Of a DNA stretch of 18,167 nucleotides, positions 6,390 through 14,456 are shown in pieces. The notes beneath the pieces were generated by a model that ran no database searches, had not been told where the DNA came from, and worked only from the letters and a program-made list of their open reading frames with translations. Source of the DNA: JACOTV01 sp964445135 (GTDB lineage: Bacteria; Patescibacteriota; Microgenomatia; UBA1406; GWC2-37-13); contig CAYUJW010000021.1 of assembly GCA_964445135.1 (NCBI GenBank), forward strand, positions 1 to 18,167, given 5' to 3'. Each line of letters begins with the position of its first letter. Position 1 is the first letter of the stretch. The translations under genes and the position numbers were made by a program.

Positions 6390-8057
6390 ATGAACTTACC
6401 TCTACGAATTGATATTCGAAAAATCAACGAATTTGGCAAGAAGCTAGATCGTCTCTTTGGGTGGTCCCAGATCATTGGGTTTATCGCACTTGTATTTGCA
6501 GTGTGTGCGACCAGCTACTATTTGCAAAACGACTTGATCGTAGCCTACGGTGATGCCGAGTCGCACTTAAATATCGCCAAACGTGTCGTTGATAGCATCA
6601 CTCCAGGATTTGCACAGCTTGGCGGCATTTGGCTTCCTGTTCCGCACATTCTCATGATCCCATTTGTTTCAGTCGATTTTCTTTGGCGCACTGGTTTGGC
6701 CGGCTCCATAGTTTCTGGATTTAGCTTTATTGTCAGCTCTATATTCCTATTTCGATTACTTCGAACCACCACTCGTAGCACGCTTGCTGCCGTGTTTGGC
6801 GCCATGGTATTTATCACAAATCCAAACATTTTATACCTCCAATCGACCCCGATGACTGAGCTTCCATTGCTCATGTTTTTTATGCTATCAACCTATTATT
6901 TTGTACTTTTTTTGCAAAATGATAAACGATTATTGCCGCTTATTGCCGCTGCATTTTTTGGATTTTTAGCAACACTCTCGCGGTATGACGGGTGGTTTTT
7001 GGTACTTGTTGAAGCGGGTGTGCTTGTGCTGTTTTATGCACCAAAGGTGCTTCGCGATTGGCGCAAATATTGGCCAATATTACAAGGAAAGTTTATTACA
7101 TTTGCGACCCCTGCATTTTTTGGCATACTCATTTGGTTTGTGTGGGATTACCTGATTCTTGGTGATCCATTTTATTTCACCAATAGTCAATTCTCAGCAA
7201 AAACTCAACAAGATAACTGGTACCTTCGTGGCGAACTTCCCGCATATCATAACGTGGGATTGTCGATCTTGTACTATATGGTCACTGCCATGAGTAATGT
7301 CGGCGTCTTGCTATTTGTCTTTTCAATGGCAGGCTGCTACGTATATGTGAGAGATAAAAGTCAAAAAAGCCGCTATCTTATTGCGCTTGTCATGGCAGTC
7401 CCCTTTATTTTTTACATCGTCACACTTTGGCTTGGACAATCAGTTATTTTTATCCCTCATATCACACCTGCCACATTTGAATGGAGACTCTTTAATGTCA
7501 GATATGGAATTATGGCACTCCCGTTTGCTGCGTTTTTTGCGGGGTACTTATTCAAAATGACAAAGCCCGCCGGACGCGGAGTGCTCCTTATGATGATGGG
7601 ATTTCAGATGGCCATGTTTATTGTCGGATATTCGCCAACAATCACGCTTGAAGACGGAACCGTTGGATTGTCCCACGCAAAGCGCCCCGATGCTGAGCGA
7701 TGGCTCAAGAAGAATTATGATGGAGGTATTGTGTTCATGGATGATTATGCACGAACAATCAGCATCGTGCGATCAGGCATCCCAATGAACCAAACAATTT
7801 ATGTAGGTAATCATCCGTACTGGGAAGACTCACTTCGATTTCCCGAAAGATATTCGACCTGGATCGTCATGCAAAAAAATGACACAATTTGGTCATCGCT
7901 CTATTCTAATCCGCAAACGCGAGATTACCTTTTTACACACTTTACCAAAACATATACCTCGCCCGATATTCTTATTTTTAAGAGAACCCGCCCACTAACT
8001 GAAGATCCAAAGGTGATTAAAGAACAATTTCACCCAAAAGTCGGACTCTTCAATTAA
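6390..8057 (+). CDS. GT-C (GT39/ArnT-like) membrane glycosyltransferase
   Basis: A 555-residue polytopic membrane protein. After a basic cytoplasmic N-terminus, the first helix spans about residues 27-45. It is followed by the first extracytoplasmic loop, with GDAESHLNIAKRV (54-66). The D-x-E there is the typical GT-C catalytic motif. Further signs are LSRYDGW, about ten hydrophobic helices, and a soluble C-terminal region of ~130 residues (from about LSHAKRPDAERWL) ending in hydrophilic residues. The family moves a sugar from a polyprenyl phosphate carrier to an acceptor on the outer face of the membrane. The ATG is 2 nt after the stop of the preceding GT-C gene and has no ribosome-binding motif, so translation may be coupled. 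The sugar specificity is not readable. It may act on a glycan built with the CDP-sugar from the upstream locus (inference from proximity). Confidence 0.8.
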   Translation: MNLPLRIDIRKINEFGKKLDRLFGWSQIIGFIALVFAVCATSYYLQNDLIVAYGDAESHLNIAKRVVDSITPGFAQLGGIWLPVPHILMIPFVSVDFLWRTGLAGSIVSGFSFIVSSIFLFRLLRTTTRSTLAAVFGAMVFITNPNILYLQSTPMTELPLLMFFMLSTYYFVLFLQNDKRLLPLIAAAFFGFLATLSRYDGWFLVLVEAGVLVLFYAPKVLRDWRKYWPILQGKFITFATPAFFGILIWFVWDYLILGDPFYFTNSQFSAKTQQDNWYLRGELPAYHNVGLSILYYMVTAMSNVGVLLFVFSMAGCYVYVRDKSQKSRYLIALVMAVPFIFYIVTLWLGQSVIFIPHITPATFEWRLFNVRYGIMALPFAAFFAGYLFKMTKPAGRGVLLMMMGFQMAMFIVGYSPTITLEDGTVGLSHAKRPDAERWLKKNYDGGIVFMDDYARTISIVRSGIPMNQTIYVGNHPYWEDSLRFPERYSTWIVMQKNDTIWSSLYSNPQTRDYLFTHFTKTYTSPDILIFKRTRPLTEDPKVIKEQFHPKVGLFN

Positions 8058-8119
8058 TTGCGCAGCTTGAAAAGGTTTGTTTTTTGGCGAGAATCAGGTA
8101 GGATTTGACTTACATATTT

Positions 8120-9385
8120 ATGTTACAACGTCTCACAGTTAGTTTTTTATTATTGTTTGCACTTATGTTTCTGCCGCTGGCTGGGATAAGTGCCAAAGTG
8201 CCACATGATGAGGGACGATTTTTTGATGTTGTAGCGCTTGACACGATGAAGTTCTCCCGAGATGGGGCGCGCAACAAACAAGTGCTGAGTGAGATTCCGA
8301 TACTTGTCAGTCAAGCCGCGTCCATCCACCCGACACATATTGCAATAGGCACACCCTATGACGATGAGTTTATTCCGGTGGCACGCGCCTGGGTTGGCGA
8401 AATTCGACGTCATGGCAAAAGCGTATGGTTTAGAGGCAACTTTAGCAAGTGGGAAGACTGGTTTGATTACGGACGTTTTGATGATCCCAACGAACACATC
8501 AAACTCACCTATAACTACATAGTCAATAACCCTGAATTATTTGCAGATGGAGATATTTTTACGCCCGTTCCGGAAGCTGAAAATGGGGGATTTGGTGATC
8601 CGCGCTTTTCGGCAGATATTAAGCAAAAATTCTTCGCCTTTCTGCCACAATCATACGCATCGTGCAATGAAGCTTTTGCAAAAATACGAAAGAACGTAAC
8701 CTGTGGCTATTACTCGGTAAACGGTGATGTTGCAGAACTATTTACCCGCGAAGACGTGCAAAAATTAGGTAATTTACTCGTGATTGACCACTATGTAAAA
8801 ACTCCGAAAGAATTGATCGATGACGCCCGTGCACTGCATGAAGCAACTGGTGCCGATATTATTCTTGGTGAGTATGGCGCACCAATTCCCGATATTCATG
8901 GCGATTTGTCACAAGAGGAGCAAGCTGACCTGATTGATGAAAATTTGCTCGCCATCGTACAAGCTCGCGATTTTATCAAAGGCATAAACTATTGGACCGC
9001 GCTTGGTGGATCAACACAACTGTTTGATGGATTAACCGCACCACGAAAAGCTGCAGCAACTGTCGCAAAATATTACCAGCCTGTGAAAGTTGAGGGCACG
9101 GTTCTTGACCACCTCGGAATTCCCGTGAAGGGTGCACGGGTGCGCATTGATCCATTTGACCAAACAACCACCAATTCATTGGGCACATTTACCTTGCTTA
9201 CGACCCCTGACTTTATGCAAGTTGAGGTAGAGAAGGATGGATACGAGTCAGTCAGTGAACAAGTAACTATTGCCCCAGACTCCAAAGCCCGCGTACAAGT
9301 GCAGCTTGAGCCCGTTCAGAAGGGTATATGGTACAGTATCAGGCTGTTTATGGGCAAGATTATCGACCTCTTCCGACGCAACTAA
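8120..9385 (+). CDS. Secreted GH-A-like TIM-barrel protein with C-terminal carboxypeptidase-regulatory-like domain
   Basis: A 421-residue exported protein. Residues 1-25 are a signal peptide (hydrophobic core SFLLLFALMFLPLAG, likely cleavage after ISA). Residues ~30-320 resemble a clan GH-A glycoside hydrolase barrel: FDVVALD at the first strand, VWFRGNFSKW, VPEAENGG (150-157) where an acid/base Glu is expected, LVIDHYV, LGEYGAPI (249-256) where the nucleophile Glu is expected (E251), and INYWTALGG at the last strand. Residues ~323-398 form a beta-sandwich like CarboxypepD_reg (VEGTVLDHLGIPVKGARV, then NSLGTFTL and VEVEKDGYE). The final ~20 residues are amphipathic and basic and could touch the membrane. 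ATG 8120 is chosen over TTG 8105 because it starts the signal peptide. It follows the two GT-C genes, so cleavage or modification of the surface glycan is a reasonable guess. The exact GH family and activity are unproven. Confidence 0.65.
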   Translation: MLQRLTVSFLLLFALMFLPLAGISAKVPHDEGRFFDVVALDTMKFSRDGARNKQVLSEIPILVSQAASIHPTHIAIGTPYDDEFIPVARAWVGEIRRHGKSVWFRGNFSKWEDWFDYGRFDDPNEHIKLTYNYIVNNPELFADGDIFTPVPEAENGGFGDPRFSADIKQKFFAFLPQSYASCNEAFAKIRKNVTCGYYSVNGDVAELFTREDVQKLGNLLVIDHYVKTPKELIDDARALHEATGADIILGEYGAPIPDIHGDLSQEEQADLIDENLLAIVQARDFIKGINYWTALGGSTQLFDGLTAPRKAAATVAKYYQPVKVEGTVLDHLGIPVKGARVRIDPFDQTTTNSLGTFTLLTTPDFMQVEVEKDGYESVSEQVTIAPDSKARVQVQLEPVQKGIWYSIRLFMGKIIDLFRRN

Positions 9386-9490
9386 CTGATTGTCTGCCAA
9401 CCATAGTTTGACTCCATATAAAATTGCGTTTTTGTCTTGAAACAGGGTATAAGGTTCACGCACCCTAAAAAGTATGTGCGAGAAAGAAGA

Positions 9491-9504
9491 TTGTCTTGAG
9501 ACAA
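9491..9504. repeat. Small perfect inverted repeat in the convergent intergenic region
   Basis: TTGTC-TTGA-GACAA is a 5-bp stem that lies between the converging stops at 9385 and 9513. On the - strand it is followed by a pyrimidine-rich run rather than a clean T-tract, so it may be a weak transcript end for typA. The rest of 9386-9512 shows nothing clear. Confidence 0.3.
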
Positions 9505-9512
9505 AGCTGCAA

Positions 9513-11336
9513 TTATTTGCGAGTGTATCGACGGCGATCAACTTCAGTGAGATATCGCTTACGAATTCGAAGCGAGATAGGAGTTACTTCAAGTAGCTCA
9601 TCATCTGCAATAAAGTCCAAGCATTGTTCAAGTGACATGATTGTTGGCGGCGTCAATCCGTCTGCCACACCCTCACCTGATGAACGATTGTTCGTAAGCT
9701 GCTTGGCGCGACACACATTAATCTCCAAGTCCTGATCGCGACTACTTACACCAACCACCATTCCTTCATACACTTCAACTCCAGGCCCCACAAACATCGT
9801 ACCACGCTCTTGTGCATTCAATAGTCCATAGGTCAGCGTTTGTCCGGCTTGTGAGCTGATGAGTGCACCGTTTCGCGCATCTTCAAGCTTGTCACCTTTT
9901 GCTTCATATCCCATAAAGAATGTATTCAAAATGGCGGTTCCTCGTGTTTTGGTCATCAAGATATTGCGAATACCCAACAAGTTCTGGCTTGAGATGATAT
10001 ATACAAATCGTGTGTTATTATTTGCGTCAGTTGTCATGTCAACCATTCGAGCTTTTCGACGTCCAAACTCTTCAGAAACAACACCGTTGTGTTCTTGTGG
10101 AACATCGATCGTGACTTCTTCGTATGGCTCACACATTTTTCCATCAACTTCTTTCATAATAACCTGCGGTCGTGAGGCTTGAAGCTCAAACCCCTCTCGT
10201 CGCATCGTTTCAATAAGAACTGACAAGTGAAGCTCTCCGCGCCCACTCACAATAAAGTTGATGCCTTCAGGGTCGGCCACCACACGAAGTCCAAGATTTG
10301 TCTCAATCTCGCGCATGAGGCGCTCCTTGATCTGTCTTGATGTCGTGTATTTTCCTTCACGTCCCGCAAATGGACTGGTGTTTGGACCGATGGTAATGCG
10401 AATAGTTGGCTCTTCAATAGATATTGTCGGCAACGATTCAGGATTTGCTGGGTCAGTGATGGTTTGGCCAATCGTCAATTGGGGGACACCCGCAACAGAC
10501 ACAATATCTCCGGCCGTTACTTTTTCAACTTCAGTGCGCACGAGCCCTTCGCTTGTGTAAAGCTTCATGACTTTGTATGTACCCATCACTTTTCCTTCTT
10601 CAACGAGTGCAATATTCTCACCTCGCGTAAGCGAGCCGCGATTCACCCGTCCGACACACAACTTACCAACGTAAGTATCCGCGTCAAGCGTTGAAATAAG
10701 CATTTGGAACGGCTCATCCTGTCCATGTGCCACGTCTTCAACCTCATTCAAAATTGTGTCAAAAAGTGGGGAAAGATCGCCGGGAGTATTTTCTGTGTAG
10801 TTTTCAGGCAGCGAATGAAAGACTTTTCCATCGCGTCCGACCGCATAAAGAGTGGTAAATTCAAGGTGCGATTCTTGCTGCGCAAGCTCCAAGAACAGGT
10901 GCTCAGCTTCTGAGATGATTTCTGCCGGTCGAGCATCTTTTTTGTCAATTTTGTTGATCAAAAGGATGATCTTCAAACCTGCTTCAAGTGCCTTTTTTAA
11001 TACAAACTTTGTCTGTGGAAGTGGTCCTTCGGCCGCATCAACGAGCAAAATTGCAGCAGACGCCATATTGAGCACTCGCTCAACCTCACCGCCAAAGTCT
11101 GCATGACCTGGAGTATCGATGATATTGATTTTCGTGTCCTTGTAAAAAACTGAGGTGTTTTTTGAGAGAATAGTAATGCCTTTTTCACGCTCTAAATCAT
11201 TTGAATCCATGATAAGCGATTGCGACATTTCTCGCTGATTGTCGCGAAATGTATGCGTTTGCTTAAGCATTGCATCAACAAGGGTTGTTTTTCCATGATC
11301 TACGTGTGCGATGATGGCTACATTACGAATTTGCAT
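9513..11336 (-). CDS. typA: Ribosome-associated translational GTPase TypA/BipA
   Basis: A full-length 607-residue TypA/BipA, an EF-G-like GTPase that binds the 70S ribosome and aids 50S assembly and growth at low temperature or under stress. GTPase motifs: G1 AHVDHGKT (10-17), switch I with EREKGITI including Thr54, G3 DTPGH (74-78), G4 NKID (128-131). After the G domain come the beta-barrel domain (LCVGRVNRGSLTRGENI), the EF-G-III-like domain with GRGELHLSVLIETMRREGFE, and the BipA-specific C-terminal domain (FFMGYEAKGDKLEDARNGALIS and ALERCLDFI-type block AEQCLDFI-like, seen here as MSLEQCLDFIADDELLEVTP). Length and motif order are typical. The start ATG is at 11336, at the conserved MQIRNVAIIAHVDHGK. 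Its promoter is weak by eye: TATTTT 8 nt before the ATG without a clear -35. An intrinsic terminator upstream isolates it from the neighbouring - strand gene. Confidence 0.97.
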   Translation of the reverse strand: MQIRNVAIIAHVDHGKTTLVDAMLKQTHTFRDNQREMSQSLIMDSNDLEREKGITILSKNTSVFYKDTKINIIDTPGHADFGGEVERVLNMASAAILLVDAAEGPLPQTKFVLKKALEAGLKIILLINKIDKKDARPAEIISEAEHLFLELAQQESHLEFTTLYAVGRDGKVFHSLPENYTENTPGDLSPLFDTILNEVEDVAHGQDEPFQMLISTLDADTYVGKLCVGRVNRGSLTRGENIALVEEGKVMGTYKVMKLYTSEGLVRTEVEKVTAGDIVSVAGVPQLTIGQTITDPANPESLPTISIEEPTIRITIGPNTSPFAGREGKYTTSRQIKERLMREIETNLGLRVVADPEGINFIVSGRGELHLSVLIETMRREGFELQASRPQVIMKEVDGKMCEPYEEVTIDVPQEHNGVVSEEFGRRKARMVDMTTDANNNTRFVYIISSQNLLGIRNILMTKTRGTAILNTFFMGYEAKGDKLEDARNGALISSQAGQTLTYGLLNAQERGTMFVGPGVEVYEGMVVGVSSRDQDLEINVCRAKQLTNNRSSGEGVADGLTPPTIMSLEQCLDFIADDELLEVTPISLRIRKRYLTEVDRRRYTRK

Positions 11337-11384
11337 GAGCGGTAAAAATATGAATATGAACGACTGACTGTGTCATGATTGCCG

Positions 11385-11425
11385 TAAAAAATAAAAAAAC
11401 CCACACATAGAACGCGCGGGTGTGG
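11385..11425 (-). terminator. Intrinsic terminator after the 547-residue gene
   Basis: On the - strand, CCACAC (11425-11420) pairs with GTGTGG (11406-11401) across a GC-rich 13-nt loop. After one C/G pair position a T-rich run follows (the complement of the A-run at 11385-11399). It lies 80 nt beyond the stop at 11506 and about 50 nt before typA, so it should separate the two transcripts. Confidence 0.75.
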
Positions 11426-11505
11426 TGACACATGAACTATACCGTACATTATAGCATAAATTGCCTGCAAATTACGGCATGAATGAGGTAATTTATACAA
11501 TTACG

Positions 11506-13149
11506 CTAGAGTTCTTTATACGTAGAGTTTGACTTTTTCGAAACGCCAAACAGCCGCAATCCACCGTCTTCTCCTGATTCAAAAATGACTCGATAACTTC
11601 CTGCTCGCAATCTATACAAATTTTGTGCACTTCGGATTTTCCGCATTCCCAGGCCGAATTCACGATAGTATTGAATTGCTCGAAGTACAACCGCCTGCTC
11701 ACCTTGAGATAAATGTGCAATCTGTTCACCAACAACAACATCATCCTCCTCAATCGCAAGACGCTTTGTCATTGATGGGCGTGGGGACTCATTGGCTACC
11801 TCAGATGTAATTGACCCATCAGTCAAACGTGTATTCTTTCTTCGTTCTTTTGCCATTTTTCTCTTCATATCTCCAATTTCACTCTGTGGGCGAATTTTTG
11901 GAGTCGACTTTTCTGCCTCAAAAAGGTTCATTCGTTCTCCACTTTCTGCAATTGCCACATCTGGATCTTGGTCAATATCATACACATCTCTCTCGGCTGG
12001 AGGGGTAGTCTGAAGATTTGTATCAATGTCGTATGTCTCAATATATGAGTCAATTGAATCTCGCAAATAAGCATAGACATCCTGACCTTCGCCATCTTGT
12101 GAGGCAAGAAACGATATCTGCATCTTCGTCAAAACGAGCGCTTCAACTCCGCGTGCTCCATCCGCGTTACACATAAGCAAAAGTATCGCTTCAACCATAT
12201 CGTGGTCTTTATGCTCACGTACTGAGTTAATTATTGAGTCATGGTGAGGGTGTGATGGATCCAGCAGCACTTGTGAAGCTTGCTCCAAGAATATGGCAAA
12301 CTTAGACGATGCTCGCATATATCCTCTTATGTCCTTGGCTGACTGGGCGCCCGGCGCAACCACACCTTCTTTTTGAGCTTCACTCACGTGCTTGATTAAT
12401 TCTTGCTCATACCTCCCGCGGTGCACTATGTGAGGCGCCATCGTTGCATTGAGCACCGAGGCATTAAAAAATGCCTTCTTCACCAGCTCGCGCGTCAATG
12501 GGTCCTGCATTAATGGACTCGCGTTTGGAACAAATTTTGAAGCTTCAGGTGGATTTTCAAACTTTGCACCATCTTCAAATTCGGCCAAAGCGCCAAGATA
12601 CCCATCAAATAGCTGCGGTAAATTACGCGCAATCTTAGTCGGCGATCCATCCAATATGGCACCAAGCGTGTATTCACCGCTTTGCCCAGCAAATGAACTG
12701 GCCGACATAACGCAAAGTGAGTCAATGAGGCGTTGGGCGACCGCACGAGTGGTCTTCAAGCTCTTTACAAATCGTATAATATTTTCATAAGCAGTAACAT
12801 CTGAGCCGACACCAACTGCCATATTTATAAATTCTTCAATATCTCGCGTGGTGTAACCGTCGTATTTTTTTATTCTTTCGGAAGCCTCATCTGAATTATC
12901 AGTCATAAAAAGCTCAGCAGGCTGCCGGGGACGCAAGATGATTTGCGATAGTTGAGCGTGATGTTGCGGGAAGCGATATATCATCCATTCTGACTCCTGC
13001 TTAAATGATGCTGCCCACATCTCAACGAACGACTCACTGAGAGGTCCATTATTATAACTGGGCTCACTTTCCACAGCTGACTGATTGATTACCGATTTTG
13101 GCTCTGTAGTTGGGGTGTGTGCAGGTAGACCCAGCGGTTTTCTTTCCAT
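11506..13149 (-). CDS. Unknown protein with C-terminal RelE/ParE-like domain
   Basis: A 547-residue protein I cannot assign to a family over most of its length. Residues 1-40 are low-complexity and polar. Residues ~40-372 are predicted mainly helical, with no transmembrane helix, Walker motif or obvious catalytic signature. Residues ~373-470 form an acidic then strongly basic linker (MKRKMAKERRKNTR at 428-441). Residues ~474-547 resemble the RelE/ParE toxin fold: a helical pair (GEQAVVLRAIQYYREF), then NLYRLRAGSYRVIFESG (510-526) and a final strand LRLFGVSKKSNSTYKEL. In RelE the C-terminal basic residues and a Tyr are catalytic; K538, K539 and Y544 sit in comparable places. No separate antitoxin gene adjoins it, so the N-terminal region may restrain the domain in cis, or the fold may serve only for RNA or ribosome binding. 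It has a strong near-leaderless promoter divergent from lexA and a terminator after it. The RelE call rests on pattern only. Confidence 0.6.
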   Translation of the reverse strand: MERKPLGLPAHTPTTEPKSVINQSAVESEPSYNNGPLSESFVEMWAASFKQESEWMIYRFPQHHAQLSQIILRPRQPAELFMTDNSDEASERIKKYDGYTTRDIEEFINMAVGVGSDVTAYENIIRFVKSLKTTRAVAQRLIDSLCVMSASSFAGQSGEYTLGAILDGSPTKIARNLPQLFDGYLGALAEFEDGAKFENPPEASKFVPNASPLMQDPLTRELVKKAFFNASVLNATMAPHIVHRGRYEQELIKHVSEAQKEGVVAPGAQSAKDIRGYMRASSKFAIFLEQASQVLLDPSHPHHDSIINSVREHKDHDMVEAILLLMCNADGARGVEALVLTKMQISFLASQDGEGQDVYAYLRDSIDSYIETYDIDTNLQTTPPAERDVYDIDQDPDVAIAESGERMNLFEAEKSTPKIRPQSEIGDMKRKMAKERRKNTRLTDGSITSEVANESPRPSMTKRLAIEEDDVVVGEQIAHLSQGEQAVVLRAIQYYREFGLGMRKIRSAQNLYRLRAGSYRVIFESGEDGGLRLFGVSKKSNSTYKEL

Positions 13150-13156
13150 GGCAAGA

Positions 13157-13185
13157 ATTATAACGCATCAGATAGACACTTTCAA
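13157..13185 (-). promoter_or_regulatory. Promoter of the 547-residue gene
   Basis: Read on the - strand: -35 TTGAAA (13185-13180), a 17-bp spacer, and a perfect -10 TATAAT (13162-13157). Only 7 nt separate the -10 from the ATG at 13149, so the predicted start of transcription falls on or next to the start codon. No Shine-Dalgarno sequence could fit. Confidence 0.8.
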
Positions 13186-13227
13186 AGCGCTAAAGTGCAA
13201 TATATTCCCAGAACATTATAAAATCAC

Positions 13228-13257
13228 TTGACAGGGGAAACGTTTGTTCACTATACT
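13228..13257 (+). promoter_or_regulatory. Promoter of the LexA-type repressor gene
   Basis: Consensus -35 TTGACA (13228-13233), an 18-bp spacer, and -10 TATACT (13252-13257). The ATG at 13264 follows after only 6 nt, which predicts a leaderless mRNA. The spacer contains the SOS-like box, the classical arrangement for autorepression. Confidence 0.8.
13238..13249. promoter_or_regulatory. SOS-like operator box in the lexA promoter
   Basis: AAACGTTTGTTC matches the core of the Gram-positive-type SOS box (GAAC-N4-GTTC) at 7 of 8 fixed positions. The inner AAC-N4-GTT is a perfect dyad. It lies between -35 and -10, where a bound repressor would block RNA polymerase. The binding protein is inferred to be the adjacent LexA-type repressor. 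Confidence 0.5.
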
Positions 13258-13263
13258 GAGTGT

Positions 13264-13833
13264 ATGCTCGAAAAACGCCTAACTACCATCAAGTCTTTTT
13301 ATCACAAACATAAGAGACTCCCGTCTTACGAAGAAATGCTGAGCCTGTTTGGTGTGTCTTCAAAGAACTCGGTGTTTAAAGTGATACACCAGCTTGTTGA
13401 GCAAGGATTGCTCAAAAAAGACGGTACCAAACTCGCACCTACCTCCCGCTTCTTTGCACTTCCCTTGTTGGGAATGGTCAAGGCAGGATACCCAATACTT
13501 GCTGAGGAGCATAAAAAATACCTCACCCTTGATGAGTATCTGATTGAAGATCCAATCAGTTCATTTCTTCTGACCGTCTCTGGCGATTCGCTGATTGATT
13601 TGGGTATTTATGAGGGCGATATCGTCATCATCAAGCGCCAACAACAAGTGAAGCCGGGGGAAATTGTTCTGGCCGAAATCGATCGTCAATGGACCTTAAA
13701 AATCTATCGCACCGATCGAGCAACAGGACGTCCATATCTGGAGTCAGCAAACAGCAACTATCCGCCATTTCACCCCAACCGTGAGCTCGCTATTCACGGC
13801 ACCGTTCAAGCAGTCATTCGCAAGCTTCACTAG
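13264..13833 (+). CDS. lexA: LexA-type self-cleaving transcriptional repressor (S24 family)
   Basis: A 189-residue protein with the full LexA layout. Residues ~1-52 are a winged helix-turn-helix (RLPSYEEMLSLFGVSSKNSVFKVIHQLVEQGLL region). The S24 domain follows, with the autocleavage Ala74-Gly75 in LLGMVKAGYPI, the nucleophile Ser109 in VSGDSL, and the general-base Lys146 in WTLKIYR. In LexA, RecA filaments on single-stranded DNA trigger cleavage and derepress SOS genes. All catalytic residues are present, so it should be cleavable. ATG 13264 is chosen because it sits just after the -10 box and starts the HTH; the in-frame TTG at 13228 overlaps the -35. The operator in its own promoter suggests autoregulation and perhaps control of the divergent gene. 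It could be a LexA paralogue or phage-type repressor rather than the global SOS regulator. Its 3' end overlaps the convergent orphan gene by 20 bp. Confidence 0.88.
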   Translation: MLEKRLTTIKSFYHKHKRLPSYEEMLSLFGVSSKNSVFKVIHQLVEQGLLKKDGTKLAPTSRFFALPLLGMVKAGYPILAEEHKKYLTLDEYLIEDPISSFLLTVSGDSLIDLGIYEGDIVIIKRQQQVKPGEIVLAEIDRQWTLKIYRTDRATGRPYLESANSNYPPFHPNRELAIHGTVQAVIRKLH

Positions 13834-14401
13834 GAAATGCTTGTGCTGCGTCTTGCTGCACAAATGTCCTCAACTCACGAAGTGGTGCAACAAATGCTTT
13901 GCTATACCACTTGCTATATGAGTGGGGAAACAGTTGATTTGGCGCATGCAGAGGGTCAACACGCTCAAGCAACTGATTCAGATGAGGCCCGCTCACTCGA
14001 TCCATAATTCGTGCGATTTGCAAACGAACGTGTGGTGGATCATTTGGGTGAACTATGAGATCACCGTACTCATCAAGACCAGTCCCGCTGATAAATGTGA
14101 CAATGCCTTTTGATCCGCCAACGTGTGTCATTTTTACCATTGAATCACCATAATCGTCAACTACGTGAAGCGCACTTCGACCATCGCGATTGGCATACAC
14201 TTGTCGCTTATATTGCAATCCATGCGAATCGTTACGATCTTGAAAGAGCGTTGGTGTGTTTCCGTGTTCGGCAGCATGCGCTTGTGCAATGTGCGACAAA
14301 ATCACGGTACCCACGTGAATACGCGATTCATCTCGTGGAGCACGAAAGGTGCGAAAAATAAGGGGATACTCTTCGATTGTACGGTGTCGTTCTTTGGCCA
14401 T
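13814..14401 (-). CDS. Orphan hypothetical protein converging on lexA
   Basis: A 195-residue protein from the ATG at 14401 (MAKERHRTIEEYPLIFRTF); an in-frame TTG at 14410 overlaps the -10 box and is less likely. I do not recognise the family. It has no signal peptide or membrane helix. The centre (about residues 60-125) looks beta-rich with GLQYKRQVYANRDGRSALHVVDDYGD and GIVTFISGTGLDEYGDLIVHP, and the C-terminal ~70 residues look helical and contain many His, Gln and aromatic residues. It is real by length, codon pattern and its own -10 box 8 nt before the ATG. Its last 20 bp overlap the 3' end of lexA on the other strand, so the two transcripts must collide or form antisense pairs. A functional link with the repressor is possible but not shown. 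Confidence 0.6.
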   Translation of the reverse strand: MAKERHRTIEEYPLIFRTFRAPRDESRIHVGTVILSHIAQAHAAEHGNTPTLFQDRNDSHGLQYKRQVYANRDGRSALHVVDDYGDSMVKMTHVGGSKGIVTFISGTGLDEYGDLIVHPNDPPHVRLQIARIMDRVSGPHLNQLLERVDPLHAPNQLFPHSYSKWYSKAFVAPLRELRTFVQQDAAQAFPSEACE

Positions 14402-14409
14402 CAGGCACA

Positions 14410-14415
14410 ATTATA
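14410..14415 (-). promoter_or_regulatory. -10 box of the orphan gene
   Basis: A perfect TATAAT on the - strand (14415-14410), 8 nt before ATG 14401, again predicts a leaderless transcript. The matching -35 position reads ATGTAA, a poor match. The 55-nt spacer to the ABC exporter gene shows no terminator, so read-through from the exporter is also possible. Confidence 0.5.
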
Positions 14416-14456
14416 AGCAGAGAAGGATAGCATTACATGATAAAGACATGACAAAC

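Noticed and set aside
9491..9504. Inverted repeat as a strong bidirectional terminator
   Set aside because: The stem is only 5-6 bp and AT-rich, and no T-tract follows on either strand; kept only as a weak repeat.
9859..11106. Antisense open frames opposite typA
   Set aside because: TypA is intact and conserved along the whole stretch; these are codon-bias shadows without starts, promoters or recognisable products.
11493..11759. Small - strand frame over the 3' end of the 547-residue gene, as a possible antitoxin
   Set aside because: It overlaps the RelE-like coding segment out of frame, has no promoter and no antitoxin-like features.
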